DNA of 64,000 bases, taken from the NCBI RefSeq assembly GCF_020164785.1, contig NZ_JAIUGX010000002.1, positions 1-64,000 of the forward strand. Direction: 5' to 3'. This document shows, in pieces, positions 33,953 through 43,234 of the stretch. Below the pieces are notes generated by a model. It was not told the DNA's origin, searched no databases, and worked only from the letters and a program-made list of their open reading frames with translations. The first letter of the stretch is position 1; each line of letters opens with the position of its first letter. Both the position numbers and the translations under genes were made by a program. Source of the DNA: Mesorhizobium sp. ES1-1. GTDB lineage: Bacteria > Pseudomonadota > Alphaproteobacteria > Rhizobiales > Rhizobiaceae.

Positions 33953-33977
33953 GATGGACGGCATCAAGCCGTCCATC
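33953..33977 (+). other. stem-loop after binding-protein gene (cluster II)
   Basis: GATGGACGGC and GCCGTCCATC form a perfect 10-bp stem around loop ATCAA, 17 bases after the stop. No T run follows, so an mRNA-protecting hairpin is more likely than a terminator. Confidence 0.65.
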
Positions 33978-33999
33978 CCACCAAGACAAGGATGAGAAA

Positions 34000-35289
34000 A
34001 TGCCGACCTTTCTGAAGCGGGGCAGGGATCCCGAGGCTGTTGCCCAGGGCGACGCGGTTGTTCGCACGACCGTCGAGACGATCCTTGCCGATATCGAGAA
34101 GCGGGGTGACGCCGCCCTCCGGGAACTGTCCGAACGTTTCGACAAATGGTCGCCGCCAAGCTTTCGGCTGAGTGACAGCGATATTGAAGAGGCCATTTCC
34201 AAAGTCTCGCAGAGGGATTTGGAGGATATCCGTTTCGCCCAGGCGCAGGTCCGCAACTTCGCGGAGAAGCAGCGCGCCTGTCTGCAGGATCTCGAAGTGG
34301 AAACGCTGCCGGGCGTCGTCCTGGGCCACAAGAACATTCCCGTTGAAACAGTCGGCTGCTACGTGCCGGGCGGCAAATATCCGATGGTCGCCTCCGCGCA
34401 TATGAGCGTGGTCACGGCAAGGGTGGCCGGCGTGAAGAAGATCATTGCCTGCGCGCCGCCATTCCAGGGCGGGCCGCATCCGGCGATCGTCGCCGCCATG
34501 CATATGGGCGGGGCCGATGAGATCTATGTCCTGGGCGGTATTCAGGCCGTCGGCGCCATGGCTCTCGGAACCGAGACCATCGGGCGCGTCGACATGCTTG
34601 TCGGTCCCGGCAACGCTTTCGTCGCCGAGGCCAAGCGCCAACTCTACGGTCGCATCGGCATCGACCTGTTCGCCGGCCCGACCGAAACGCTGGTGATCGC
34701 CGACGAGAGCGTCGACGGCGAGATCTGCGCGACGGACTTGCTCGGCCAGGCCGAGCACGGCCCGACAAGCCCGGCGGTGCTTCTGACAAATTCCGAAAAG
34801 CTGGCGCGCGACACCATGGCTGAGATCGAGCGGCAGCTGAAGACCCTGCCGACGGCTGAGCTCGCTGCCAAGGCCTGGGCCGACTATGGTGAAGTGATCG
34901 TGTGCGATTCCTACGAGGAGATGGTCGCGGAAGCCGATCGGATCGCCTCGGAACACGTGCAGGTGATGACCCGCGATCCCGACTACTTCCTGACCAACAT
35001 GCGCAACTATGGCGCGCTGTTCCTGGGACCGCGTACCAATGTCGCCTATGGCGACAAGGTCATCGGCACCAACCACACCCTGCCGACCAAGAAGGCGGCC
35101 CGCTACACCGGAGGTTTGTGGGTTGGCAAGTTCATCAAGACCTGTACCTATCAGCGCGTCCTCACCGACGAAGCGAGCGCCATGATCGGGGAATACTGTT
35201 CGCGCCTGTGTGTCCTTGAAGGGTTCTACGGGCATGCCGAGCAGGCGAACATCCGGGTCCGCCGCTACGGAGGCCGCAACGAGGCCTAG
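34000..35289 (+). CDS. histidinol dehydrogenase-like NAD-dependent alcohol-to-acid dehydrogenase
   Basis: A 429-residue HisD-superfamily enzyme. It shows [17 protein letters not shown] (NAD region), GQAEHGP (Zn-type Gln and His), SEHVQV (catalytic Glu-His), GTNHTLPT and the late His in [13 protein letters not shown]. Histidinol dehydrogenase performs a four-electron oxidation of an alcohol to an acid, and relatives such as HpsN do this in catabolism. No histidine genes are nearby; it lies between a sugar importer and a LacI regulator, so a role in oxidising an imported polyol or sugar is inferred. Confidence 0.82.
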   Translation: MPTFLKRGRDPEAVAQGDAVVRTTVETILADIEKRGDAALRELSERFDKWSPPSFRLSDSDIEEAISKVSQRDLEDIRFAQAQVRNFAEKQRACLQDLEVETLPGVVLGHKNIPVETVGCYVPGGKYPMVASAHMSVVTARVAGVKKIIACAPPFQGGPHPAIVAAMHMGGADEIYVLGGIQAVGAMALGTETIGRVDMLVGPGNAFVAEAKRQLYGRIGIDLFAGPTETLVIADESVDGEICATDLLGQAEHGPTSPAVLLTNSEKLARDTMAEIERQLKTLPTAELAAKAWADYGEVIVCDSYEEMVAEADRIASEHVQVMTRDPDYFLTNMRNYGALFLGPRTNVAYGDKVIGTNHTLPTKKAARYTGGLWVGKFIKTCTYQRVLTDEASAMIGEYCSRLCVLEGFYGHAEQANIRVRRYGGRNEA

Positions 35290-35312
35290 GGCATCGCGCA
35301 AACGGAGTTTTC

Positions 35313-36356
35313 ATGTCGATTATCGCCCGCAACAAGAACAGCAAGCCCCGCGTGACCGTGAAGGATCTGGCGCGCGACCTGGGCATGTCTGTCGCGACGG
35401 TGTCCAGGGCCTTTCACGCCGATGCCGTGATCGCCAAGGAAACCCGGGGCGTGGTGCTGAACCGTGCGCGGGAGATCGGATATTCGCCGAATCCGTTCGC
35501 GCGCAGCCTTATCACCAAGAAGACGCGCATTGTCGGCGTTGTCGTCGCCGACATCACGAACCCGTTCTATCCGGAAGTGCTCACTCGGCTCACAACCGAG
35601 CTGCGCGCCATCGACATGAATGTAATGCTGGTCGCGGCCGACCAGTCTGGAGAGGTCGACGAGGCGCTGCGGCTCCTCCTCAACTACCAGCCCGACCTTG
35701 CCATTATCCTGGCGGCGACCTTGTCCTCGGAAGCCGCGCAGGAATGCCGCAAGGCCGGCACGCCGGTGATCTTCTTCAACCGGTTGTCGGCAGACGACCA
35801 CGCTTTCGGCATCTCCTGCGACAACATCCTCGGCGGCCAAAGCATTGCCGATTACCTCATCGAGACGGGCCACCGACGCCTGGCCTATGTCGCCGCGCTC
35901 ACGGATGCCTCGACCAATGTCGCCCGTCACCGCGGCTTTAGTGAACGCGCAGTGGAACGGGGGATCGCCGCGCCCATCGTCATCGAGGCGGGGCAGTTCA
36001 GCTATCACGCCGGCTACGAGGCCGCTCGTAAGCTCCGGGACCTCAAGAAGATGCCCGACGGCGTGTTCTGCGCCAACGACATCCTGGCCATCGGCTTTCT
36101 TGACGGTGTGCGGCGTGAAGCCGGCCTCCGCGTGCCGGACGACATCTCGATTGTCGGCTTCGACGATATCGAGATGGCTCACTGGCCGTCGCACGGGCTG
36201 ACGACCGTTCAGCAGCCCATCGAAAAGATGCTCCAGGCCACGGTCTCGCTGGCCAAGGAACTTGGCACCAATGCCGGGCGAGAGCCGGTCGTGCAGATGA
36301 TCCCCCCGGGCGCCGTGATCGAGCGTGCAACGACGCGCCGGAGGCATGATGACTGA
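35313..36356 (+). CDS. LacI-family transcriptional regulator (cluster II)
   Basis: A 347-residue LacI/GalR repressor: helix-turn-helix TVKDLARDLGMSVATVSRAF, hinge NPFARSLITKKTR, and the effector domain IVGVVVADITNPFYPEVL with IVGFDDIEMAHW near the end. It lies inside its own target operon and is the most likely reader of the GAGAACGTTCTC palindromes at 28999-29029 and 32645-32664. The inducer is presumably the transported compound or a catabolite. Confidence 0.88.
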   Translation: MSIIARNKNSKPRVTVKDLARDLGMSVATVSRAFHADAVIAKETRGVVLNRAREIGYSPNPFARSLITKKTRIVGVVVADITNPFYPEVLTRLTTELRAIDMNVMLVAADQSGEVDEALRLLLNYQPDLAIILAATLSSEAAQECRKAGTPVIFFNRLSADDHAFGISCDNILGGQSIADYLIETGHRRLAYVAALTDASTNVARHRGFSERAVERGIAAPIVIEAGQFSYHAGYEAARKLRDLKKMPDGVFCANDILAIGFLDGVRREAGLRVPDDISIVGFDDIEMAHWPSHGLTTVQQPIEKMLQATVSLAKELGTNAGREPVVQMIPPGAVIERATTRRRHDD

Positions 36357-36960
36357 CCCGTCCGCCAAGCGGTTCTTCGAGCGCGCCGTAACCGTTCACC
36401 GCTATGATTGCGAGTTGGTTGCGATGCCTCAGGCATCGGGCGCCGAAGGCGGGAAATCTGCGGTCGATGAGGATAACGCGGCCGATGAGGCCACCGTGCG
36501 CTATGTGGTCGCGACCCGCCCCGTCTATGACGGCTTGCGCCGGCTGATCGGACAGGTCGCCGGCTTGCTGGTCCTTGCCCAGGCCGGGGGTCGCCGCGAT
36601 GTGTTCGACCTGCCGGATATCCCCGCGGCGCGTGAGCGCTGGACCGAGATCGAGCAGCGCCTCGGCGCCTTGCGGGCGCCGAGCGGCCTTGCGAGCCATC
36701 ATGCCCGCCTGGCGACCACCCATGCGACGCTCGGCGAAGTGCTTGAAGACTTCGGCATGGCTCGGCTGCAACGCGACTGGCAGCAGCATCTCGACCGGGC
36801 GGGAGACAGGATCAAGCACGCCTATGCCTGGCTGCAGGCGGCTTCGGAACCACGGGCCGGCATGACACCGGTCGATTTCAATCATGCATGCTGCAGTTGT
36901 GCGCAGCGCTGGCGACATCAGGGAGGAAACGATGGGCCAATATTCGATCTGGGTGCTTGA
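36346..36960 (+). CDS. hypothetical protein of cluster II
   Basis: A 204-residue protein of unknown family. Its ATG lies inside the end of the LacI gene and its end overlaps the next gene by 29 bases, which supports real, coupled translation. The sequence is mostly helical and charged, with a short hydrophobic stretch LIGQVAGLLVLAQAG near residues 65-80 and CCSCAQRW near the C-terminus. No signal peptide is evident. I cannot assign a function. Confidence 0.5.
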   Translation: MMTDPSAKRFFERAVTVHRYDCELVAMPQASGAEGGKSAVDEDNAADEATVRYVVATRPVYDGLRRLIGQVAGLLVLAQAGGRRDVFDLPDIPAARERWTEIEQRLGALRAPSGLASHHARLATTHATLGEVLEDFGMARLQRDWQQHLDRAGDRIKHAYAWLQAASEPRAGMTPVDFNHACCSCAQRWRHQGGNDGPIFDLGA

Positions 36961-37807
36961 GTACAGCTACGTCTCCAACTACCACAAGAGCGGCGTTCTC
37001 TACGGCGCCCACAATCAGGGCTACGTCAAGCTTCCCTATTGCTATGCGCTGATCAAGGGCAACGGCCATGTCGCCATGGTCGATGTCGGCTACAACAACA
37101 AGGATTACGGCAAGCATCTCGGCGACAAGTTCGGCGTAGAGAACTGGCATTCGCCCAAAGCCGTCCTCGGCGAGATCGACCTGACGCCGGAGGACGTCGA
37201 CACGGTCTTTGTAACACACGCCCATTTCGACCATTTCGGCAATGTCGAGGACTTTCCCATGGCAATTTTCTACATCCAGGAGAAGGAGATCGCCAAATGG
37301 GTCTGGGCTATGTCGCTGCCGGACCGCATGCGCTGGATGAATGTCGCCGTCGATCCGGGCGATATCGTGCGCGGGGTCGACCTTGCCCGCCAGAAGCGGT
37401 TGGTGACGATCGATGGCGCCAGGCAGGACGTGCTGCCCAACATCGATCTCAATCCGGCGTTCGACAGCCACACCTATGGTTCGATGTGGGTGACCGTGCG
37501 CAACGGCAAGGAAGATAGCTGGGTGCTGGCGGGCGATCTCGTCTATGTCTTTGACAACATCGAGGGCTCGGGAGCAGCCGTCGATATCGAGACGCTCTAC
37601 GTACCGGTGGGCCTGGCGGTCGGCAGCCAGACCAATCTCGTGCTGGCGACCGAGGAGATGATGAAGCAAGTGAATTACGAGGCGCGCCGCGTCATTCCAA
37701 TCCACGAAGAACGACTGAAGGACCGGTTCCCGTCGCGCATCACCAAGAATGGCTTGCGCATCAGCGAGATCTGCCTCGCGGACGGCGAGAAATCGCGGGT
37801 GCAGTGA
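36932..37807 (+). CDS. metallo-beta-lactamase-fold hydrolase (lactonase-like)
   Basis: A 291-residue MBL-fold protein. The two-metal motif THAHFDHFGN (H-x-H-x-D-H) is intact, with VLAGDLVY (bridging Asp) and a late HEERLKDRF. It resembles the N-acyl homoserine lactonase group but is not close to AttM by eye. GAGGAAAC precedes the ATG. In an operon with dehydrogenases that could form a sugar lactone, hydrolysis of that lactone is the most economical role; quorum quenching is the alternative. Confidence 0.82.
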   Translation: MGQYSIWVLEYSYVSNYHKSGVLYGAHNQGYVKLPYCYALIKGNGHVAMVDVGYNNKDYGKHLGDKFGVENWHSPKAVLGEIDLTPEDVDTVFVTHAHFDHFGNVEDFPMAIFYIQEKEIAKWVWAMSLPDRMRWMNVAVDPGDIVRGVDLARQKRLVTIDGARQDVLPNIDLNPAFDSHTYGSMWVTVRNGKEDSWVLAGDLVYVFDNIEGSGAAVDIETLYVPVGLAVGSQTNLVLATEEMMKQVNYEARRVIPIHEERLKDRFPSRITKNGLRISEICLADGEKSRVQ

Positions 37808-38745
37808 TGGAGGCAATCCGCAAGGTTGCCATCGTTGGGGCAGGGCTGGTCGGCCGGGGATGGGCGATAGTCTTCGCGCGGGCGGGGCACGATGTCGTGA
37901 TCTACGATGGCAGCGCCGAGATCCGCGCGACGGTGATCGACAGGGTCGGCGCCAGCCTAGAAGACATGCGGGAGGCAGGGCTGGTCGACGCCGTCGAGCC
38001 CATCATGCGGCGGGTGAGCGTAGTCGACACGCTGGAGGCCGCGGTCGCCGGCGCCGACTATGTCCAGGAGTCGGTGCTCGAGCGTAGCGACGTCAAGCGA
38101 GCCGTCTGTCTCGAGATCGATCGGGTCATGCGACCGGACGCCGTGGTAGGCAGCTCGAGTTCGGGCATCCCCGCCTCGGCTTTCACGCAGGAATGCGCTA
38201 ACAGGGCTCGCTTCCTCGTCGTGCACCCCGTCAACCCGCCGCATCTGATCCCGCTGGTCGAACTGGTTCCGGCGCCATGGACAGACGCCGAAGTCGTGCC
38301 TTGGCTGCGAGCGCAGATGGAACAGGCAGGCCAGGCCGCCATCGTCGTGCGCAAGGAGGTCGATGGCTTTGTGCTCAACCGGCTGCAGGGTGCGTTGCTC
38401 AACGAGGCCTGGGCGCTGCTTGAGGAGGGCGTCGCGAGTGCGGCCGACATCGACCTCACCGTTTCGCACGGGCTTGGCTATCGCTGGTCCTTCATGGGGC
38501 CCTTCGAGACGATCGACCTCAACGCGCCGGGCGGGATCGCGGACTATGCGCGGCGCCTGGGGCCGCTCTACCATTCGATCGCTCTGGCAAGGCGCGACCC
38601 GGCGCCATGGTCCGAAGCGCTCATAGCAAAGGCCGAGGCAGAACGTCGCGAGAAGCTGTCGGCATCGCATCTCGGCGAACGCAGCACCTGGCGCGACCGC
38701 AACCTGATGGCGCTGGCCGCGCATAAGCGACGCACTGGTACCTGA
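37807..38745 (+). CDS. 3-hydroxyacyl-CoA dehydrogenase-like enzyme (L-gulonate 3-dehydrogenase/CryL1 type)
   Basis: A 312-residue NAD-dependent dehydrogenase. VAIVGAGLVGRGWAIVFARAG is the Rossmann motif; the catalytic His is in VVHPVNPPHL, with Ser in GSSSSGIPAS before it. The single 3-hydroxyacyl-CoA-type C-terminal domain matches lambda-crystallin/L-gulonate 3-dehydrogenase proteins, which oxidise C3 of sugar acids. It begins at the stop of the lactonase gene (a GTG at 37804 is also possible). A role in oxidising a sugar acid is inferred from the operon. Confidence 0.82.
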   Translation: MEAIRKVAIVGAGLVGRGWAIVFARAGHDVVIYDGSAEIRATVIDRVGASLEDMREAGLVDAVEPIMRRVSVVDTLEAAVAGADYVQESVLERSDVKRAVCLEIDRVMRPDAVVGSSSSGIPASAFTQECANRARFLVVHPVNPPHLIPLVELVPAPWTDAEVVPWLRAQMEQAGQAAIVVRKEVDGFVLNRLQGALLNEAWALLEEGVASAADIDLTVSHGLGYRWSFMGPFETIDLNAPGGIADYARRLGPLYHSIALARRDPAPWSEALIAKAEAERREKLSASHLGERSTWRDRNLMALAAHKRRTGT

Positions 38746-38746
38746 C

Positions 38747-39496
38747 ATGGCGGGAACACTGCAAGGCAAGGTCGCCCTGGTGACCGGAGGCACGGGCGGC
38801 ATCGGGGCAAAGATCGTGTCCACGCTGGCGCAGGAGGGGGGCTCGGTCGTCATCGGCTACAACAGCTCGCGCCAAGCTGCCGAAACCTTGGCCTCGACCC
38901 TTGCGCCTGGTGATCACATGGTCGCCGAGGCGACTGTGACCGACAGCTTGTGCCTGGAGCGGCTGAAAGACGAGATCGGAGGCAAGTTCGGCCGGTTGGA
39001 TATCCTGGTCAATTGCGCCGGTATAACCCGCTTCGTGGCGCATCCCGACCTCGACAGCCTGGACGACGGGCTTATCGACCGCATCCTCAGCGTCAATGTG
39101 CGCGGCGTAATCGCTACGACGCGAGCGATGCGGTCGCTGCTCGACCGCACGGGCGACGGAGTGATTGTCAACATCTCGTCCATCGCCGGCGTCACGGCCA
39201 TGGGCAGCAACATCGCCTATTGCGCATCCAAGGCCGCGGTCGACAATTTGACGAAGTCCTTGGCGCGCGCTCTCGCCCCAAAGATCAGGGTGGTGTCGGT
39301 TTCGCCCGGCGTCGTCGACACGGACTTCATCAAGGGCCGCGACGAAGCCTGGCGCGACGAACAGGCGAGCCGGACCCCGCTCGGGCGATTGGGCACGCCT
39401 GACGATGTCGCCGAGGCTGTCCTTGCGGCGGTGAGCCAGCTTCGCTTCGCGACCGGCGTTGTCATTCCGGTCGACGGCGGGCGGCCTTTGGCCTGA
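38747..39496 (+). CDS. SDR-family oxidoreductase (cluster II)
   Basis: A 249-residue classical SDR with TGGTGGIG (residues 13-20), NCAG, Ser144/145, Tyr158 and Lys162 (YCASK). It starts 1 base after the upstream stop. It is one of two dehydrogenases directly before PdxA2 and the DUF1537 kinase, so it probably oxidises or reduces a short sugar acid or polyol. Substrate unknown. Confidence 0.87.
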   Translation: MAGTLQGKVALVTGGTGGIGAKIVSTLAQEGGSVVIGYNSSRQAAETLASTLAPGDHMVAEATVTDSLCLERLKDEIGGKFGRLDILVNCAGITRFVAHPDLDSLDDGLIDRILSVNVRGVIATTRAMRSLLDRTGDGVIVNISSIAGVTAMGSNIAYCASKAAVDNLTKSLARALAPKIRVVSVSPGVVDTDFIKGRDEAWRDEQASRTPLGRLGTPDDVAEAVLAAVSQLRFATGVVIPVDGGRPLA

Positions 39497-39536
39497 TTGT
39501 TGCCGTGAACGCCGGACATCACTTGGGGAGAGCTGT

Positions 39537-40541
39537 ATGACACCAACCATTGCCATCACCGTTGGCGATCCGGCAGGCGTCGGACCCGAGATCGCGCTCA
39601 AGGCCAGCCGGCATCTCGCTCCACAGCTGGAGAGGGGCGCGTTTCGGTTGCGCCTGATCGGGTCGCTGGCAGTGCTGAGCGAGACAGCGCGGTCGCTTGA
39701 CTTGCCTTTGCCCACCGTGGCGACGGCCGATGAACCGCTGGGCATTTGGCCTATCGAGGGTAACGCGGTCGGCATCGGCCAGGTGTCGGCACAAGGTGGC
39801 AATCAGGCCTACCAAGCAGTGGTCGAGGGCGTTCGGCGTACAATGGCGGGCGAGGCTTCGGCTATCGTCACAGCGCCGCTCAACAAGGAATCGCTACATC
39901 TGGCCGGCCATCAGTTCCCTGGCCACACGGAGCTCCTGGCGGCGCTGACCAAGGCGCGAGACAGCGCAATGATGCTAGCGCACGGATCTTTCCGTGTTAG
40001 CCACGTCACAACCCATATTGCTTTGGAGGATGTACCGAAGCGGGCGACGGAACAACGGATGCGCAGAGTCCTCGACCTAACAATCGAAGCCTTGAAACAT
40101 CTCGGAATTGTTGCTCCTCGCGTCGCGGTCGCTGCGCTCAATCCGCATGCGGGAGAAGGCGGTATTTTCGGCACCCACGACATTCGCGTCACGGAGCCGA
40201 TCGTAGCCGATTACCGTGCGCGGGGGCACGACGTCCATGGGCCTGTTCCGGGCGATACCGTGTTCGTGAAAATGCGTGGCGGTTCCTATGACGCGGTCGT
40301 GGCTATGTACCACGACCAGGGGCATATTCCGGTGAAGCTGCTAGGCTTCCAGATCGACCCGCAGACCGGCGAATGGCTGGGCTTGAGCGGGGTCAATATC
40401 ACGCTCGGCCTGCCGATCGTGCGGACTTCCGTCGACCACGGCACCGCCTTCGACATAGCCGGCCGCGGCATCGCGCGCGAAAGCAGCCTCATCGAGGCGA
40501 TCGACTACGCCCTGTCGCTCACCGCGGAGAAGGCCGCGTGA
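39537..40541 (+). CDS. pdxA2: PdxA2-type 4-phospho-D-threonate/erythronate dehydrogenase
   Basis: A 334-residue PdxA-family metal-dependent oxidative decarboxylase: TVGDPAGVGPEIALK at the start, THIALEDVP, LNPHAGEGG, and the metal/substrate region AMYHDQGHIPVKLLGF. True PdxA makes vitamin B6, but PdxA2 paralogues beside DUF1537 kinases oxidise 4-phospho-threonate, giving dihydroxyacetone phosphate and CO2. Here the next gene, overlapping by 4 bases, is such a kinase, which supports the PdxA2 reading. GGGGAGAG precedes the ATG. Confidence 0.85.
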   Translation: MTPTIAITVGDPAGVGPEIALKASRHLAPQLERGAFRLRLIGSLAVLSETARSLDLPLPTVATADEPLGIWPIEGNAVGIGQVSAQGGNQAYQAVVEGVRRTMAGEASAIVTAPLNKESLHLAGHQFPGHTELLAALTKARDSAMMLAHGSFRVSHVTTHIALEDVPKRATEQRMRRVLDLTIEALKHLGIVAPRVAVAALNPHAGEGGIFGTHDIRVTEPIVADYRARGHDVHGPVPGDTVFVKMRGGSYDAVVAMYHDQGHIPVKLLGFQIDPQTGEWLGLSGVNITLGLPIVRTSVDHGTAFDIAGRGIARESSLIEAIDYALSLTAEKAA

Positions 40542-41647
40542 AGCATGGTCCGATCGGGCGAGGCGTCGGTAAGCAGGATGTCCTGATCGTCGCCGACGAC
40601 ATCACCGGCGCGCTCGACACGGCCGGCTATTTCGCCACGCCCGAAAACCCGATCAAGGTCTGGCTCGACCCGCCTCCCACCATTTCCGGCCGCAACGCGA
40701 TCGACCTCGACACGCGTGATTTGGATGAGGGGACGGCCTGCAGCCGTGTCGCCGATATTTTTGCCGAACGCAAATTCGGTTTGCTCTCGTTCAAGAAGAT
40801 CGACAGCGTCATGCGTGGCCATCCGATCGCGGAAGCGATCGCCGCGTTTCGCGCGGGACGCTTCGAGCGCGCGCTTTTTGCGCCGGCGTTCCCTGCCATG
40901 GATCGCGTTACAATCAATGGGCGGCAATGGGCAGGCTCCGATCAAGGCTTGACGCAGGTCGGCCCGGCGCTAGCCGATGCGCTGTTAAGCCATGGTGTTC
41001 CGGCTGGGATGATCGGCGATGGAGCGGTGCGGAGCGGATTCGTCGTGGCTAATGCTAAGACCGATGCCGACCTTCAAAACGCGGTTGCCGATTTCGACGG
41101 TGGCGGCAATGATATCTATGTCGGGACGGCGGGACTTGCTTCCGTTCTTGCCACAGGCGCACCCTTCAAGGTGCCGCCGCCAATATTGGACTTTGCGATC
41201 TGCGGGACAGATCATCCGGTGACACGGCGCCAAATCGCCGCAATCGGAACATCAAAGGCCTTCATCATGGACGGCGGCAGCACAGAGCTGCCCGAGCCGC
41301 CGGCCTTGCTGGCCGCGCCCACCGGCGTTGCCTCGGACGCGATGGCTCGATTGATGATCGAGCGTTCCCTCGATCGGCTCGTGGCGACGATCCCGAGACC
41401 TCAAGCCGTACTGGTTACAGGTGGGTGGACGCTTCGATTGCTGGCCCGCATTTGCGGCGCCCGGTATCTACGATGTGAGGGGCTTTATGAACCTGGTGTT
41501 GGAATAAGCCGGATGGTCGGGGGCGCCTGGGAGGATACGCTTATTGTCTCTAAATCCGGCGGCTTCGGCGGCGAAGACCTCCTGGTCCGGCTGCTCGCCC
41601 CGGCGCAAGCCTACGAACCGGCAGGTGCCAGCACCACGCGCGGTTGA
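40538..41647 (+). CDS. DUF1537 four-carbon acid sugar kinase
   Basis: A 369-residue kinase of the family shown to phosphorylate four-carbon acid sugars such as D-threonate. The N-terminal substrate domain starts LIVADDITGALDTAGYF; the C-terminal nucleotide domain shows VTGGWT, GISRMVGGAWEDTLIVSKSGGFG. It is somewhat shorter than the usual 400-430 residues. The GTG start overlaps the PdxA2 stop. With PdxA2 it forms a kinase/dehydrogenase pair for a four-carbon acid. Whether D-threonate, D-erythronate or another acid is used is not decidable here. Confidence 0.85.
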   Translation: MKHGPIGRGVGKQDVLIVADDITGALDTAGYFATPENPIKVWLDPPPTISGRNAIDLDTRDLDEGTACSRVADIFAERKFGLLSFKKIDSVMRGHPIAEAIAAFRAGRFERALFAPAFPAMDRVTINGRQWAGSDQGLTQVGPALADALLSHGVPAGMIGDGAVRSGFVVANAKTDADLQNAVADFDGGGNDIYVGTAGLASVLATGAPFKVPPPILDFAICGTDHPVTRRQIAAIGTSKAFIMDGGSTELPEPPALLAAPTGVASDAMARLMIERSLDRLVATIPRPQAVLVTGGWTLRLLARICGARYLRCEGLYEPGVGISRMVGGAWEDTLIVSKSGGFGGEDLLVRLLAPAQAYEPAGASTTRG

Positions 41648-41876
41648 TAAGCTCGGCCATAACGTTCACTGCCTGCAGCGCAGAGCTCTGCGGAATGCAT
41701 ATGACCTTTATCTCGCGCTGGCACCGGCCGGCGCACCCTGCGCGGCCTATAGCCAAGACTGAAAGTCCGGTTGCTGCCCAAAGCTGCGGACCGCAATGCC
41801 TCGTGTCAGTCTTCAAGTGAGATCTGAGCTTCTCCCAGAAGCAAACGAAGGTGAGGAAATTGAGAGGCCGATTTCG

Positions 41877-42278
41877 CTAGCCGCGAGAGGGTGTTTGCCC
41901 GGGGACGAGCTCTGAGAAATGGTGCAGAGCGATCTGCCATTCATTGACCTTTTCAACAATGACGAAGGTTGAGCGAACCACGTTTTTGATCACGGTCCCA
42001 TCAAAGTTGTAATTGAGGATATTACCGAACCCTTGTGCTGCGAAGACATCGGGGGCCATTCGGCGGGTATTCTGGTCCACCAGGGTAAGCTCAACTTTCG
42101 CAAGGATCAGCCGGTAGCTCCCAAAATATTCCTCGATCTCCGAACGACCGACGTAGAGCCGGGGTAGCAATCCGAAGAATACGGCGTCCTTCGTGTAGAT
42201 GCGGGCAAGCGCTTTCGGATCCCAGGCGGCGGCGGCGGCGTTCCAGCGCTCCTGTATCTTGTCGAGGATGTCGTGCAT
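41877..42278 (-). CDS. NTF2-like/DUF4440 family small protein
   Basis: A 133-residue protein resembling SnoaL/ketosteroid isomerase-like proteins: ERWNAAAAAWDPKALARIYT near the start, VYFG-like LLPRLYVGRSEIEEYFGSY, and a beta-rich C-terminal half ending in WQIALHHFSELVPG. These are small cone-shaped domains acting as isomerases, hydrolases or binding proteins. The ATG at 42278 has CGGAG upstream. It lies just downstream of the lactonase gene on the same strand and may be the last gene of cluster III. No specific reaction can be given. Confidence 0.72.
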   Translation of the reverse strand: MHDILDKIQERWNAAAAAWDPKALARIYTKDAVFFGLLPRLYVGRSEIEEYFGSYRLILAKVELTLVDQNTRRMAPDVFAAQGFGNILNYNFDGTVIKNVVRSTFVIVEKVNEWQIALHHFSELVPGQTPSRG

Positions 42279-42419
42279 TGGAAACTGCTCCGAAGGAACG
42301 GTTGACGGCAATAGTGATCGACTGCGCTGCGCGGCCGCACCGCGTTCGCTCGGGTTGGACGAATTGGGGAGGGGGCCGCGGCCGGCGTTTCAAACCGGTC
42401 GCGGAAACCTCTTATCGGC

Positions 42420-43208
42420 CTATTTGTAAAACTCGGCCGGAGCTTTCTTGAATTGCTGCCAGGTCTCCATGTCGTGCCCTGGCACCACGATCGCGTTTTC
42501 TTTCTCGGCGATCCGGCGCAGGCGCCGCACCGAGGCGGCGGCTTCGCGAGCGGACGTCAGTGCGCCGGGCAGGCACTTTTCTTCCCAATGGTCCATGGTG
42601 TAGGCGGCATCGATCGCCAGCAGGATGGGGCCGGTTTCAGGCAGCCGCACCATGATCGACTGGTGACCTGGCGTGTGCCCCGGCGACAGGAAGGTCTGGA
42701 CGCTGCCGTCACCGAACACGTCATACTGGTCCTCGTCCTCCATGACGTCCCAGGTGATGCCGTCCTTGGTGAGGTCCTTCTTGATGTAACCCCCTTGCAT
42801 GAACCAGTCGGCGGCAAAGGCCCAGTCGATCTCACGCCGTTGCACTAGGTGACGTGCCTTCGGGAAGTTGCCGCAGGCCCCGGAATGATCGAGGTGGAGG
42901 TGCGAATGCAGGACGAATTTGATGTCGTCCGGCTTCATACCGATCTTGCTCAGCTGATTCACGCAGCCCTCCTGGGGGTCCATGATGGGGTAGTATTTCT
43001 TGGTAGTGTCGCCCCACCAACCTTCTGGATCGCGTGCTGCCTCGACGGCAGTGCCGCCATCGATGACAATGTTGCCCTTGGGGTGGACTATCAGGTACCA
43101 GGGAATCGGCGTGAAGAACTCGGCCTGGCTGTAGCCAAGCTTGATGTCGACCTCCTTTTGCCGGATCTGACCGGTCTGAAACATGTAGAGCCGAATGTCG
43201 GTGCTCAT
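42420..43208 (-). CDS. AttM/BlcC-like gamma-lactone or AHL lactonase
   Basis: A 262-residue MBL-fold lactonase. From memory, the sequence closely follows Agrobacterium AttM/BlcC along its length: STDIRLYMFQTG at the start, HPKGNIVIDGG, QSHLHLDHSG-type motif HSHLHLDHSGACGNFP, YDVFGDGSVQTFLSPGHTPG and AIDAAYTMDHWEEKCLPG. All metal ligands are present. Such enzymes open gamma-butyrolactone and acyl-homoserine lactones. The gene is last in an operon with a sugar-type ABC importer (26 bases after the ATPase gene), so an imported lactone may be its substrate. GAAGGAGGA precedes the ATG. Confidence 0.88.
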   Translation of the reverse strand: MSTDIRLYMFQTGQIRQKEVDIKLGYSQAEFFTPIPWYLIVHPKGNIVIDGGTAVEAARDPEGWWGDTTKKYYPIMDPQEGCVNQLSKIGMKPDDIKFVLHSHLHLDHSGACGNFPKARHLVQRREIDWAFAADWFMQGGYIKKDLTKDGITWDVMEDEDQYDVFGDGSVQTFLSPGHTPGHQSIMVRLPETGPILLAIDAAYTMDHWEEKCLPGALTSAREAAASVRRLRRIAEKENAIVVPGHDMETWQQFKKAPAEFYK

Positions 43209-43234
43209 GGATCGTCCTCCTTCTGTTCGATTGA

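Noticed and set aside
34000..35289. Biosynthetic histidinol dehydrogenase (hisD)
   Set aside because: No histidine genes are nearby and the gene lies in a transporter operon; a catabolic paralogue is more likely.
39537..40541. Vitamin B6 biosynthetic pdxA
   Set aside because: Four-base overlap with a DUF1537 kinase and the catabolic context point to PdxA2.
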